From NCBI GenBank assembly GCA_016209105.1, contig JACQWR010000017.1, positions 1 through 64,000 on the forward strand: DNA of 64,000 bases, written 5' to 3'. The notes beneath the pieces are model-generated. The model made no database searches. It saw only the letters and a program-made list of their open reading frames with translations, and was not told the DNA's origin. Of this stretch, positions 41,803-51,800 are shown one piece after another. The number at the start of each line of letters is the position of its first letter. Within the stretch, counting starts at the first letter, position 1. Source of the DNA: Deltaproteobacteria bacterium (GTDB taxonomy: Bacteria > Desulfobacterota > Syntrophia > Syntrophales > JACQWR01). The position numbers and the translations under genes are program-made.

Positions 41803-43983
41803 CTATCCTGAATCTCCGTCGTGAAGTCGGGGAGATTCAGGCAACGGCAGCAGTATCTGGAAGGTAGTTCCTTGTTCGTTGCTGCTTTCGCACTTTATCG
41901 TTCCTTTTAGTTCCGAAATAGATGCGTAGACAAGAGATAAGCCCAGCCCAAAATGTCCCTTGCCTTTCGTACTTTCATGAGGTTCGTATAATCGGTGTTT
42001 TACAAAGTGAGGAAGTCCGGGCCCGTCGTCTCTGATGGTAATTTCTACCTGTTCATTTCTCGGGACGAGGCCGATCGGGAACGGTTCTTTTTGTGTATTC
42101 GCGTGATAGTGTGTTTCAATGAAGATATTGCCTCCCTTGGGCATCGCTTCAATGGCGTTCTTGATAAGATTAAGCATGGCCTGCTTCAAACTGTTTTTCT
42201 CAGTCGCTATTTCCGGCAGGGAGGAATCAAGTTTTGTATGAAACGTTACCCGCTTGTCCGACGCAATGGATTTTTCCGTGATGCTGACCAGGTCGGACAG
42301 GAGGGTGTTTATATCCACGTTTTCAGTCAAGAGTGTCCGGGGTTTTTCGAAATGGGACAGTTCGTTGATAATATGGGAGACGCGATCTATCTCTTCATTG
42401 ATGATGGCGAGTTCTCCCTGTACGGGGTCTTCTTTGGCAAGCTTCATCCCCAGTATTTTCAGATAATTTTTTATGATGCTGAGCGGGTTGTTCACTTCAT
42501 GGTTGACTTTCCGGGCCAGGTCGGAAAACGCCGCGATATGTTCAGACTGCACAAGCGCTTCCTGTTTTTTCCTGATGTGGTTGAAATGAATCGCAAGCGC
42601 AGCTTGGTTAGTAAACATGGTCAGGAGTTTCATGCGCTTGAACAAATGGAGGACTTCTGTTTCATCAGTGCCCAGAACCATGACTCCCACGTATTCTCCA
42701 CGGCAGATCATAGGCAGGCAGACGATGCCGTCGGAGCCGATGAGGTGTATGATCTGCTCGTCAATGATCATCGTTCTTACCGAGTATACGAAAGAATCCA
42801 TGGGTGTTTTGCGTTGGAGGGATTTTATCAGGATACTTTCCTTTTTTTGCAGAGGAATGGCAAATTCGCGGAAATATTTGCCGCGGCTGTCGCCGGTAAC
42901 GGTTCGCCCGATAAGCATGTTGGTTTCCGGTTCGTACAGGAAAAAGTAAATGTTTCTCACGTCGAAAATGATCCGCATACTTTGCTGTATTATACCCAGA
43001 ATAGCGTCCTCGTCGGAGGCCTCTATGAGGTTCTGGAGCGTGCCCTGAAGCAGGGAAATGTCTTTGACCTCGCGAATCAGGCGGTCTTCCGTTTCTTTTT
43101 CCTTGTCAGACAGTAATTTTTGCAGCCGTTCATCAGTTTCAATGTGGATATCCAGCGTTTCCGCCAACTGCCGGGTTTCCTCTTCGGCTTTCCGCACCAT
43201 CTCTTTGACCATGTCCGGGTCCAAGCCCAGGAGGCTGTTTGCCCGTTCAAGCCTGCCGTCATCCGGCAAGGTCGCTCCGGCGGATATGATGTTGGCTATG
43301 TGGATAATCTTTACCAGCGGCAGGGCATTCATGACCCTTTCAAATGGTTCGTGGTGGTAAAGGACGGCATCGGATACAAAGGACGGAAATTCCCAGCGGG
43401 TTAAGAGCCATGCCCCCACCTCGCTGTGTGACGCGCCCATCTGTATCTCGCCGGCCAGGATCAGTTCAGGACGGTTGTTTGCCGATGTCAAAATTCGGGA
43501 ATATTCATCGGGGAAATTTGTCCACAACACCAGTCTGCCGATATCGTGCAGCAGGCCTGCAAGAAAGGCCTCTTCCGGTGAATGGTAGGATGTTTTTTCC
43601 GCAATGGATCTGGCCAGGACAGCGCTCATGAGGGCATGCCACCAGTAGAACTTCACGTTGAACGTCGCATTGGACTTCATTTTGCTGAAGGCGGGATAAA
43701 CGGAGGAGGTGATGGTGATATTTTTTACGGAGGCGATGCCAAGATTGAGCAGCGCCTGTTCAATATCCGCCACTTTCTGCGATGAACGATAATAGGGTGA
43801 GTTAACGAGTTTGAGAATCTTGGTGCACAGGGAGGAATCCTGGTTGATTATCTGGGCTATATCTTTTATGGTAGAATCATCATTGTTGCACGTGTCGAGC
43901 AGCTTGAGGAGGACTTGAGGAAGTGTGGGAAGATCTCTGGCAGTTTCTATTCGGGAGTATAATTCCTGGGTGCGATTTTTCAT
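41803..43983 (-). CDS. HDOD-GAF sensor histidine kinase
   Basis: The 726-residue cytosolic protein starts MKNRTQELYSRIETARDLPT. The HDOD domain (about 1-240) includes VLLKLLDTCNNDDSTIKDIA and FLAGLLHDIGRLVLW. A helical linker leads to a GAF domain (about 295-460; MRIIFDVRNIYFFLYEPETN). The HisKA phospho-His is in LARKVNHEVNNPLSIIKNYL, and the ATPase has NLIKNAIEAMPKGG, TIRDDGPGLPHFVKHRL and GKGHFGLGLSLVYASI. HDOD domains are thought to act in signal output, so an HDOD-kinase fusion may receive a protein-protein or nucleotide cue. It is adjacent to the hybrid kinase and on the same strand, with 142 bases between. Confidence 0.88.
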   Translation of the reverse strand: MKNRTQELYSRIETARDLPTLPQVLLKLLDTCNNDDSTIKDIAQIINQDSSLCTKILKLVNSPYYRSSQKVADIEQALLNLGIASVKNITITSSVYPAFSKMKSNATFNVKFYWWHALMSAVLARSIAEKTSYHSPEEAFLAGLLHDIGRLVLWTNFPDEYSRILTSANNRPELILAGEIQMGASHSEVGAWLLTRWEFPSFVSDAVLYHHEPFERVMNALPLVKIIHIANIISAGATLPDDGRLERANSLLGLDPDMVKEMVRKAEEETRQLAETLDIHIETDERLQKLLSDKEKETEDRLIREVKDISLLQGTLQNLIEASDEDAILGIIQQSMRIIFDVRNIYFFLYEPETNMLIGRTVTGDSRGKYFREFAIPLQKKESILIKSLQRKTPMDSFVYSVRTMIIDEQIIHLIGSDGIVCLPMICRGEYVGVMVLGTDETEVLHLFKRMKLLTMFTNQAALAIHFNHIRKKQEALVQSEHIAAFSDLARKVNHEVNNPLSIIKNYLKILGMKLAKEDPVQGELAIINEEIDRVSHIINELSHFEKPRTLLTENVDINTLLSDLVSITEKSIASDKRVTFHTKLDSSLPEIATEKNSLKQAMLNLIKNAIEAMPKGGNIFIETHYHANTQKEPFPIGLVPRNEQVEITIRDDGPGLPHFVKHRLYEPHESTKGKGHFGLGLSLVYASISELKGTIKCESSNEQGTTFQILLPLPESPRLHDGDSG

Positions 43984-44420
43984 AGTTTCCAAAATCAGCT
44001 ATCAAAGACGCAAACCCCGGCATGGTTAAAAAATGTCGGGAAACAAATGGTTGAGAGGGATTACGTATTGATATTCAATCCCGCGGCACGGTGGCAATTT
44101 CCACCACGCAAAAACCGCCCCTCGTGCCGGCGATACCGACGGGAAACGCTCATCGCTCCATTTCCACCATATTCCCAGTGCTTGTGCGAGTGGATATTTA
44201 TGACTAATCTACGTGAATGTCAATAATTTATTAACACTATATTATCGTAACAATCACGGTAAAACTTTAATTCGCCGGCACGCGCATTCCCCGTGGCTCG
44301 CCGTTGGGTAAGTAGGCGAATAGTTATATGATTTCTTGAGAATCAGGGATTCTCGGCAGAGTGCGTGAGGAGAGCTTCAATCAGCGGGTGAACGCAGCCC
44401 GGTTTTTTCCGGTGGAGGAC
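43984..44420. other. intergenic region between divergent kinase and uvrB genes
   Basis: No gene is seen. It contains a GGTGG-CAATTT-CCACC hairpin (44092-44107), an AT-rich stretch (44190-44265) suited to promoters, a family A repeat copy (44269-44323; AATTCGCCGGCACGCGCATT) and a GAGAATC-AGG-GATTCTC hairpin (44338-44354) just before uvrB. Confidence 0.6.
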
Positions 44421-46418
44421 ATGAACCGATTCAATATCGTAACGGAATTTGAACCCAAGGGCGACCAGCCCCAGGCGATTGATAAACTGGCACGAGGGAT
44501 AGAGGGGGGGGCCGAGCACCAGGTCCTTCTCGGGGTCACCGGCTCCGGCAAGACCTTCACCATTGCCAATGTTATCCAGACCGTCCAAAGGCCGGCCTTG
44601 ATTATTGCGCATAACAAGACACTTGCCGCTCAACTGTACGGTGAGTTCAAGATGCTTTTTCCCGAAAATGCTGTGGAATATTTTGTCAGCTACTATGACT
44701 ACTACCAGCCCGAAGCCTATATCCCCAGTACGGATACCTACATTGAAAAGGACTCGGCTATCAACGAAGAGATTGACAAACTGCGTCACAGCGCCACCCG
44801 TTCCCTCCTGGAGCGCCGCGATGTCGTTATCGTAGCGAGCGTTTCCTGCATTTACGGCCTGGGTTCTCCCGAGGCGTACCACGGCATGTTGCTGAGTCTT
44901 GAGGAAGAAATGGAACTGGCGCGGGACGATATGCTGCGCCGGCTGGTGGATATGCAGTATGAGCGCAATGATATTGACTTCCATCGCGGCACCTTCCGTG
45001 TCCGGGGCGACGTGGTGGAAATTTTCCCTCCCTATGAGGAGGAACGGGCCATCCGGGTGGAATTTTTCGGAGATACGGTGGAGTCCCTGTCTCTGGTTGA
45101 CCCCCTGCGGGGAAAGAAGCTTGGCATTCTGCGGAAAACCTCTATCTATCCCGGCAGCCATTACGTGATGACCAAGGACAACATGAAAAGGGCCATTGCC
45201 GACATCCGGGTGGAGCTGGAAGCGAGGCTCCGGGAGCTGCGGGCCATGAACAAACTCGTCGAGGCCCAACGGCTCGAACAGCGCACCGGCTTCGATATCG
45301 AGATGATGGAGGAAATGGGATACTGCCAGGGCATCGAAAATTATTCCCGTCACCTCACGGGAAGAAAGCCGGGACAACCCCCGCCGACACTGATGGAATA
45401 CCTGTCGCCGGACGCCCTGGTGGTCGTTGACGAGAGCCATGCCACCATCCCGCAACTGATCGGTATGTACCGGGGTGACCGGTCTCGCAAGGAGACACTG
45501 GTGGAATATGGATTCCGCCTGCCATCCGCTCTCGACAACCGACCGCTCAAGTTTGAGGAATACGCAGCCCTTCCCAACCAGAGGCTTTACGTCTCTGCCA
45601 CTCCGGCGGATTATGAGCTTAAGCAAGCGCACACGCGCGTTGTTGAACAAATCATCCGGCCTACGGGCCTGATGGATCCGGAGATCGTCGTGAAACCCGT
45701 GAAGGGCCAGGTAGATGACCTGTTGGGGGAGATCCGGGAAAGGGAGAGGAAGGGCGAGCGGGTGCTGGTTACCACCCTGACCAAGAGGATGGCGGAAAAT
45801 CTTGCCTCGTACTACGAAGGACTGGGAGTCAGGGTGAGGTACCTTCATTCCGACGTCAATACCTTGGAGCGGGTGAGTATTATCCGTGATCTGCGCCTGG
45901 GCGAGTTCGATGTCCTGATCGGCGTCAATTTGCTTCGGGAGGGTCTGGACATACCGGAGGTATCGCTCGTGGCAATACTCGATGCGGATAAAGAAGGGTT
46001 TCTGCGTTCGGAGCGTTCCCTGATCCAAACCAGCGGCAGGGCGGCACGGAACATTTCCGGCTGCGTGATCATGTATGCCGACAAAAGGACCAATTCCATT
46101 CAGGCGTGCATCAGGGAAACCGAGCGGCGAAGAAAAGTCCAGGCCCGGTATAATGAGAAAAACAATATCACGCCGGAGAGCATACGCAAGTCAATCCACA
46201 ACATTCTTGCCTCCGTCTATGAAGCGGATTACCCGGCCGTGCCGACGGTTGCCGAAAAAGAAACGGCGTATATTCCGGAAAAGGAGTTGCCGGAGATGAT
46301 CCGGGAACTGAGAGAGGAGATGAAGCGAGCGGCAAAGGATCTTGAGTTCGAGAAGGCTGCCGAGCTGAGGGATCGGATAAAAGAGCTGTCTGCGCTGGCG
46401 CTGGAAGTAGGCATATAA
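44421..46418 (+). CDS. uvrB: excinuclease ABC subunit B
   Basis: I chose ATG 44421 ([20 protein letters not shown]) behind GGTGGAGG; a GTG start at 44361 would add a non-family leader. The 665-residue helicase-like protein has Walker A GVTGSGKT (38-45), the beta-hairpin [12 protein letters not shown] that probes DNA for damage, the [20 protein letters not shown] motif, helicase motifs V-VI ([29 protein letters not shown]) and a C-terminal UVR domain ([17 protein letters not shown]) for UvrC contact. It verifies lesions during nucleotide excision repair. Confidence 0.97.
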   Translation: MNRFNIVTEFEPKGDQPQAIDKLARGIEGGAEHQVLLGVTGSGKTFTIANVIQTVQRPALIIAHNKTLAAQLYGEFKMLFPENAVEYFVSYYDYYQPEAYIPSTDTYIEKDSAINEEIDKLRHSATRSLLERRDVVIVASVSCIYGLGSPEAYHGMLLSLEEEMELARDDMLRRLVDMQYERNDIDFHRGTFRVRGDVVEIFPPYEEERAIRVEFFGDTVESLSLVDPLRGKKLGILRKTSIYPGSHYVMTKDNMKRAIADIRVELEARLRELRAMNKLVEAQRLEQRTGFDIEMMEEMGYCQGIENYSRHLTGRKPGQPPPTLMEYLSPDALVVVDESHATIPQLIGMYRGDRSRKETLVEYGFRLPSALDNRPLKFEEYAALPNQRLYVSATPADYELKQAHTRVVEQIIRPTGLMDPEIVVKPVKGQVDDLLGEIRERERKGERVLVTTLTKRMAENLASYYEGLGVRVRYLHSDVNTLERVSIIRDLRLGEFDVLIGVNLLREGLDIPEVSLVAILDADKEGFLRSERSLIQTSGRAARNISGCVIMYADKRTNSIQACIRETERRRKVQARYNEKNNITPESIRKSIHNILASVYEADYPAVPTVAEKETAYIPEKELPEMIRELREEMKRAAKDLEFEKAAELRDRIKELSALALEVGI

Positions 46419-46419
46419 T

Positions 46420-46584
46420 AGGCTGTTGAAAAATATCCATCTGCTGCGTATTCCTCATCATTCGCTCGCTTACTCCGCAGCAAGCTGCGGGCAATGCACT
46501 CGCTATCGAATTCGACGTACGGACAAGTACACCTCATGGCGAAATATTTCGGGTGCCTTGCATCCGGGCATTTTTGAACAGCCT
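46420..46584. repeat. 165-bp MITE-like element with terminal inverted repeats
   Basis: The left end AGGCTGTTGAAAAAT (46420-46434) is inverted at the right end ATTTTTGAACAGCCT (46570-46584), with one mismatch. The inside holds a GC-rich hairpin-like segment and no credible gene. It lies one base after the uvrB stop. Similar short elements with GGCTGTT-AAAAA ends are scattered in delta-proteobacterial genomes in my recollection. Confidence 0.7.
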
Positions 46585-46719
46585 GTGATGACATCTTTTT
46601 CAGAAACTTGAGAGAGGACTATCCGGCGCTTGACGAAACGGCTGACAAAGGGTAAGGTGCGGCACACATTGCCGCCGGAGGGCGGTTATGCAGCACATAT
46701 CATTGAGTGAGGAAGCACT

Positions 46720-47556
46720 ATGCCGGAAAAAATAATCAGAGTCGGCCACAGCCCCGATCCCGACGATGCATTTATGTTCTACGGGCTGTCCAGCGGCAAG
46801 GTGAAACTTGAAGGAATTCGGATAGAGCACATGCTGGAAGACATCCAGACGCTTAACGAGCGCGCCATGCGGGCCGAGCTCGAGGTGACGGCAATTTCCG
46901 CCCACGCCTTTCCCCATGTCGCGGACAAGTACTGGATCATGGCGACGGGGGCAAGCATGGGAGAGGGGTACGGGCCGGTCATTGTTTCCCGGAAATACCG
47001 TACGCTTGCCGAATTGAAAGGGAAGGCGGTGGCCACACCGGGAAAACTTACCACGGCAACCTTGTTATTCAGAATTTATACGGAGGGTATTGCGAATGTG
47101 GACGTACCCTTCGATCAGATCATGGATCGCGTAACGTCCGGAGAATTTGATGCCGGTCTCCTGATCCATGAAGGGCAGATCACGTACGCCAGGGAAGGAT
47201 TTAACAAGGTGCTCGATTTCGGGGAACTGTGGGAGCGGGAGACGGACGGCCTGCCGCTGCCGCTGGGTCTCGACGTGGTGCGGAAAGACCTGGGAGAGGA
47301 AATGGCCCGCACGCTTTCTGCTGGCCTGAAGGAGAGCATCCACTACGGCTATACCCACCAGGAGGAGGCGATTCCCTATGCGCTCAGGTGGGGGCGGGGA
47401 ATTGACGCGAAGCTGGGCGAGAGGTTCGTGAAGATGTACGTGAGCGATCTCACGGTTGACATGGGCGAAAAGGGAAAACGGGCTCTCGACGAGCTCTTCC
47501 GCCTTGGGGCGGGGAAGGGACTGCTGCCTCCGGTGCCGGAAGTAGTCCTCTATTAA
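46720..47556 (+). CDS. mqnD: 1,4-dihydroxy-6-naphthoate synthase (futalosine pathway)
   Basis: The 278-residue protein starts MPEKIIRVGHSPDPDDAFMF behind GAGGA. The SPDPDDAFMFYGL motif (10-22), AISAHAFPHVADKYWIMATG, GPVIVSRKYRTLAELKGKAV and AGLLIHEGQITYAREGFNKV are the MqnD landmarks of the periplasmic-binding-protein-like fold. It converts cyclic dehypoxanthinylfutalosine to 1,4-dihydroxy-6-naphthoate for menaquinone. The other pathway genes mqnC and mqnE-A lie 9 kb away, so the pathway is split between two loci here. Confidence 0.9.
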   Translation: MPEKIIRVGHSPDPDDAFMFYGLSSGKVKLEGIRIEHMLEDIQTLNERAMRAELEVTAISAHAFPHVADKYWIMATGASMGEGYGPVIVSRKYRTLAELKGKAVATPGKLTTATLLFRIYTEGIANVDVPFDQIMDRVTSGEFDAGLLIHEGQITYAREGFNKVLDFGELWERETDGLPLPLGLDVVRKDLGEEMARTLSAGLKESIHYGYTHQEEAIPYALRWGRGIDAKLGERFVKMYVSDLTVDMGEKGKRALDELFRLGAGKGLLPPVPEVVLY

Positions 47557-47823
47557 AGCTTTTTATTCTTCTATGATGTGGACATTGGATTCATCGCGCT
47601 CAAAAATCTTTTTCGACCATGCAACATCTCGCTTCACTGCTAAGGCAATACTCGCGCTTACGCGCTCAAACATTGCCTTTACGGTCGTTACGCTGCGATG
47701 GCATGGTGCCCGAAAAACATTTGATTCGCGTCTCCTGAATCCAATCTTTCCACCTTTTTTAGGGGTCTCATTTCCGGTACTATAACATACAGCCAATATT
47801 TTCGATGAGGGGGCAATGAACAC
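47557..47823. other. intergenic region, open on both strands
   Basis: Both strands carry long open frames (70 codons forward from 47573, 86 codons reverse from 47823), so neither is convincing. The segment between about 47573 and 47760 is less GC-rich than its neighbours, and CTTACGCGCT repeats a CGCGCTTACG-like motif. It may be a relic or an uncharacterised repeat. The final 60 bases hold the promoter region of the Tim44-like gene. Confidence 0.4.
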
Positions 47824-48777
47824 ATGAATAAGAATTTTGCGAAAACGGTTTTTCTGCTCGCAGTTTTAGTTTTTTTAAGCGGGATGGTACTTGAGTCCGA
47901 TGCCTTTGCAAGGATAGGGGGGGGGAGGTCTTTCGGCAGCAGAGGCTCAAGGAGCTATTCCGTTCCCAGCCGCTCGTTCTCAACTCCTTCCCCTTCACGG
48001 CAGCAAAGTCCGCTGTCTCCCGGACAGCCGGCACCACAGCAGCCGGGGGGAGGAGGTCTTTTACGGGGGTTGGGCGGCGGCATTTTAGGCGGACTTTTGG
48101 GCGGAATGCTTTTCAGCAACCTCGGTTTTGGCGGCGGTTTTGGCGGTGGCGGGTTCGGCATAGTTCCGATATTGCTTGTTCTGGGGGGCGGATATTTACT
48201 CTATAGAATGGTTGCAAAAAAAAGGGTTGAGGAAAGCCCGTACCTTCAAACGTCGTATTCTCGGGGGGGGGACCGGGCAGAAACCCCCGCTTCTTATGGA
48301 AAAGCGGAACCACTCCCTATGGGAGCACCGATGGTATCCGAGGGGCTCTCCCATCTCCGGCAGATGGATCCCTCTTTTGATGACAGTCGCTTCAAGGACA
48401 TGGTCATGGATATTTTCTTTAGGATACAGGGAGCCTGGATGAACAGGAATTTATCATCGGTCGGCAGCCTTTTGACGGAGGAAGTGAAAAACATCATTCA
48501 ACAGGACGTGGACGGGCTGTTACGCGAGAAGAAAATTAACCGGCTTGAGAACATCGCTGTCAGAAATGTCGAGATTTCTGAAGTGTGGCAGGAATCGGGA
48601 CAGGATTTCATCACCGTTCTTTTTACTGCCAATCTCCTGGATTATACGACCGATGAAGCGACCGGCGGGGTCGTTGCGGGAAGTAAAACGGAACCGGTGA
48701 AGTTTGAAGAATTCTGGACATTCACGAGACCCCTGGGGAACAACCCTTGGAGGCTGTCGGCAATCAACCAGGCGTAG
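47824..48777 (+). CDS. Tim44-like domain membrane protein
   Basis: The 317-residue protein has a signal or anchor segment (FAKTVFLLAVLVFLSGMVL), a Ser/Arg/Pro/Gln-rich low-complexity stretch, a Gly-rich membrane region (GGGLLRGLGGGILGGLLGGM, then FGIVPILLVLGGGYLLYRMV) and a C-terminal Tim44-like domain (FDDSRFKDMVMDIFFRIQGA, LTEEVKNIIQQDVDGL, EEFWTFTRPLGNNPWRLSAI). This layout is standard for bacterial Tim44-domain proteins. Their function is not settled; a role in membrane or lipid association is suggested by the mitochondrial relative. Confidence 0.85.
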   Translation: MNKNFAKTVFLLAVLVFLSGMVLESDAFARIGGGRSFGSRGSRSYSVPSRSFSTPSPSRQQSPLSPGQPAPQQPGGGGLLRGLGGGILGGLLGGMLFSNLGFGGGFGGGGFGIVPILLVLGGGYLLYRMVAKKRVEESPYLQTSYSRGGDRAETPASYGKAEPLPMGAPMVSEGLSHLRQMDPSFDDSRFKDMVMDIFFRIQGAWMNRNLSSVGSLLTEEVKNIIQQDVDGLLREKKINRLENIAVRNVEISEVWQESGQDFITVLFTANLLDYTTDEATGGVVAGSKTEPVKFEEFWTFTRPLGNNPWRLSAINQA

Positions 48778-48826
48778 CTCTTTCATACTGTTCGTTCCGA
48801 GGGGAACAACACGGAGGGATAGAGAC

Positions 48827-49483
48827 ATGGCGGAGCGGAGATTGAGAGAAAAATACCTGCGGTGCAGGCCGGTAAGCGCTACGATAAACAGAAAAGGGGG
48901 CGCGCCGAAAAAAGACCTGCTCCGATATCTTGCGCTGGCAAAGGAACTGGGGGTAAATGATGCCGCGATCGTGAAACGGGGGGCGTGGTATCTTGATCCC
49001 CGGGTGACGCTCAAGTGTGCCGTACCGCGTTGCCGGAATTACAATGCCTGCGCAAATTGTCCTCCGCGTAGCCCACGCGCGTCCGAAACGGCCGAAATAA
49101 TCAAGGAATACAAAACCGGCATTTTGCTCCGTTGGAAATATCCCCGTTCGGAAGCCCTTTCCCTGACGGTCAAACAGCGGCTGTCCATTTATTCCACGCT
49201 CGCGTCAATCGAGGCTGCCGCGTTTTACGACGGATACTATTTTGCCTGCGGCTTTGCGACGGGGTCCTGCCGCTCCCTGTGCAACAATGAGGGCTGCCGG
49301 GAACTGGTGGAGTCGGGAAAGGGGTGCCGATACCCCCTGCTGGCACGGCCGAGTATGGAGGCCGTGGGTTTCGATGTTTACCGGACGGCGGCGGCGGCCG
49401 GATGGATCCTCCATCCGGCGGGCGGGCATTGCCCCGATGTCATCGAAACTCTTTCACGGATCGCCATCGTCCTCGTTGCTTAA
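48827..49483 (+). CDS. DUF2284 cysteine-rich metal-binding protein
   Basis: The 218-residue product starts at ATG 48827 behind GGAGGG. It shows the DUF2284 pattern: KELGVNDAAIVKRGAWYLDP, VTLKCAVPRCRNYNACANCP, then YYFACGFATGSCRSLCNNEG, GCRYPLLARPSMEAVGFDVY and a final HCPD. The ten or so conserved Cys in small clusters suggest iron-sulfur or zinc binding. The family occurs in anaerobes, often near corrinoid or redox genes, and has no established reaction. The N-terminal 40 residues are more basic than usual. Confidence 0.8.
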   Translation: MAERRLREKYLRCRPVSATINRKGGAPKKDLLRYLALAKELGVNDAAIVKRGAWYLDPRVTLKCAVPRCRNYNACANCPPRSPRASETAEIIKEYKTGILLRWKYPRSEALSLTVKQRLSIYSTLASIEAAAFYDGYYFACGFATGSCRSLCNNEGCRELVESGKGCRYPLLARPSMEAVGFDVYRTAAAAGWILHPAGGHCPDVIETLSRIAIVLVA

Positions 49484-49584
49484 CCGGTTCGAGGTTTATT
49501 CCTTGATTCTTTCCGGCTCGCAGTGCCGTCTAACCCGGTGGAGTCCATTCCCTCATTTTCTTCGTTTCACGTTAAATCAGCATA

Positions 49585-50535
49585 GTGGGGGGCATCTTGA
49601 ATTTTAAGTTGTGTGAAGATATCATCGAGAACATTTCCCGTGTGATCGTGGGCAAACGGAAGGCCATTGAACTTCTCCTGGTAGGCCTCCTCGCGGATGG
49701 CCATGTTTTATTGGAGGATGTCCCGGGGTTGGGAAAGACGTTAGTCGCCAAATCTCTGGCCAGAAGCATTAACGGGACGTTCCGGAGGATCCAATTCACG
49801 CCGGACATATTGCCTGCGGACGTTACCGGCTTTAATATCTACGACCAGAGAACGGGGCAGTTTTCCTTCCAGCCCGGTCCGGTCATGACCAATATTCTGC
49901 TGGCGGATGAGATAAACCGCACAATCCCCCGCACCCAGTCCAGCCTGCTTGAAAGCATGGAGGAACGCCAGGTTACCATAGAGGGCAAGACCTATCCCTT
50001 GCCCCATCCTTTTTTTGTCATGGCTACCCAGAATCCGATTGAACTGGAAGGAACCTTCACGCTGCCGGAGGCACAACTGGACCGGTTCCTCCTGAAAATA
50101 CGTCTGGGGTATCCCGATAGAGACGAAGAAATCGCTATCCTGGAACGTTTTCAGGAAGGAGATCCCCTGCGGCATTTAGAGGCCGTGGCCGATCCATTGC
50201 AGGTTGTGGAATCTCAGCAGGCCAGAAAAGCAATCCGCATTTCAGGTCCCGTTCGGGAATACATCGCGGATGTGGTGAGGGCAACACGGAATCATCCCTC
50301 CCTGCGTCTCGGGGCGAGTCCGCGCGGTTCTCTTGCGTTGATGCGCACCGGTCAGGCGCTGGCCGCCCTGAGAGGGCGGGAGTATGTTCTTCCCGATGAC
50401 ATCAAATACCTGGTCGTTCCCGTCCTATCGCACCGTCTGATTCTGAAAGAGGAGGAACGGATGCGGGGAGAAACGCCGGAGGATTATCTGGAAAAGATCA
50501 TCAGTCAAATACCGGTTTCCGCCCCGATAACATAG
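49585..50535 (+). CDS. MoxR-family AAA+ ATPase
   Basis: The 316-residue protein (GTG 49585; a TTG at 49597 is an alternative) has Walker A EDVPGLGKTLVAKSLARS, Walker B NILLADEINRTIPRTQSSLL, sensor 1 FFVMATQNPIELEGTFTLPE and the sensor-2 arginine region LRLGASPRGSLALMRTGQAL. MoxR ATPases act as chaperones with DUF58/VWA proteins to mature envelope or enzyme complexes. The DUF58 and DUF4129 genes follow at once on the same strand, the classic set. Confidence 0.93.
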   Translation: MGGILNFKLCEDIIENISRVIVGKRKAIELLLVGLLADGHVLLEDVPGLGKTLVAKSLARSINGTFRRIQFTPDILPADVTGFNIYDQRTGQFSFQPGPVMTNILLADEINRTIPRTQSSLLESMEERQVTIEGKTYPLPHPFFVMATQNPIELEGTFTLPEAQLDRFLLKIRLGYPDRDEEIAILERFQEGDPLRHLEAVADPLQVVESQQARKAIRISGPVREYIADVVRATRNHPSLRLGASPRGSLALMRTGQALAALRGREYVLPDDIKYLVVPVLSHRLILKEEERMRGETPEDYLEKIISQIPVSAPIT

Positions 50536-50576
50536 GGTAATAAGAGCGGGCAGCATCGTTTTTGAGGGCATAAAAG

Positions 50577-51800
50577 ATGGAAGGACAGACACGCGGAGTA
50601 CCCACCCTCTTTGTTCTCCCTTTCATTCAGGTTGTGGTGGGCGCCCTCCTTTTTCTTTCTCTGTTGTTCGGCCAGCGGGAGATAACCGCATTAACCCTCC
50701 TTGTTTTCGTGATGACCGGCGGCACGAAATTATGGGCCATGAAGAGCCTTAGGGGCCTGCAATGCCGCTTGATGGTTGACAAACGCAAGATGTTTGCGAA
50801 CGAAACGCTCACCGTACGGGTTCATGCGGAAAACGGAAAATTACTTCCCCTTTTGCTTCAGTTGAAGGTGGCCGTTCATCCCACGCTTCACCCTTCTCCC
50901 GGTGAAACCGTATTGACGAAGGAGACCAGTCTGTTATGGTATCAACGGTTTCACTGCCAGTGGGAATTAATTGCCCGGCGAAGAGGGGTTCACCAGATAG
51001 GACCGCTCTACCTCTTTGCGGGGGATCCCTTCGCGTTCTTTTCCCAGCGGGAAAAAGCGGGAGATTCATATCATATCCTCGTCTATCCGCGACTTGTTCC
51101 GCTCAAGTCCTTTCCGCTGCCCCGGCATGATTTTTTTGGTTGCCCGGGGGACAAGAGTCCTGTCAATGATCCCGTCTATATCCTGGGGACACGCGATTAC
51201 CAGCCCGGACAGTGTGCAAAATACATTCACTGGAAGGCTAGCGCCCGCCATAACATTTTGCAGGAAAAGGTCTTTGAGCCGACAAAACAGGAGAAGCTCC
51301 TGCTTGTCGTTGACGTGAAGCAATTTGCCGAGGCCAATGCGAGAAAACAATTTGAGCGGACATTGGAAGTAGTGGCATCGCTTGCCCTGAAGTTGGACCG
51401 GGGAGGTCATGCAGTGGGACTGGTGACGAACGGCGTGCTTACGGGAGGCGGTTCATCCATCGTTCCCGTAGCGAGGAGCCACCGGCAATTGCCCGCTCTT
51501 CTGGAAGTCCTGGCCAGGCTGGAAATGAAGCCCCAGATGGGACTCATGGAGATGATGCGCTCCAGCCTGGATCTGCCCTGGGGGATAAGCGGCGCTTATT
51601 TTTCCTATGAGGAGGATGGGGAGATTGCTGCTGTAGAGCAGTACTTTACCAACCGCAAAACGCCCGTGGTCTTTTTTGTTTGTCACCTTAAGTCATCCGC
51701 AGAGAAAGAACGGCCGAAGCTTCGGCGTGAAATCCGCAGAACCGAAGACCTCTATATTGAAGCTCTTCCCAGCAAGCCGGGGAACATCTTCGATTCTTAA
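50577..51800 (+). CDS. DUF58-domain membrane protein
   Basis: The 407-residue protein has two N-terminal membrane spans (FIQVVVGALLFLSLLFG, EITALTLLVFVMTGGTKLWA), a beta-rich periplasmic-type segment (CQWELIARRRGVHQIGPLYL) and the DUF58 core ILGTRDYQPGQCAKYIHWKA then ARHNILQEKVFEPTKQEKLL, a VWA-like fold with DVKQFAE. It is expected to work with the MoxR ATPase. Its last residues (NIFDS) and stop fall inside the 20-mer shared with the repeat at 5092, so the C-terminus seems to be set by a repeat insertion. Confidence 0.88.
   Translation: MEGQTRGVPTLFVLPFIQVVVGALLFLSLLFGQREITALTLLVFVMTGGTKLWAMKSLRGLQCRLMVDKRKMFANETLTVRVHAENGKLLPLLLQLKVAVHPTLHPSPGETVLTKETSLLWYQRFHCQWELIARRRGVHQIGPLYLFAGDPFAFFSQREKAGDSYHILVYPRLVPLKSFPLPRHDFFGCPGDKSPVNDPVYILGTRDYQPGQCAKYIHWKASARHNILQEKVFEPTKQEKLLLVVDVKQFAEANARKQFERTLEVVASLALKLDRGGHAVGLVTNGVLTGGGSSIVPVARSHRQLPALLEVLARLEMKPQMGLMEMMRSSLDLPWGISGAYFSYEEDGEIAAVEQYFTNRKTPVVFFVCHLKSSAEKERPKLRREIRRTEDLYIEALPSKPGNIFDS

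Noticed and set aside
44343-46028. 561-codon minus-strand frame opposite uvrB
   Set aside because: uvrB is complete on the other strand; the antisense frame has no family signature.
46229-46594. 121-codon minus-strand frame over the end of uvrB and the MITE
   Set aside because: It joins antisense uvrB to repeat sequence; no protein-like features.
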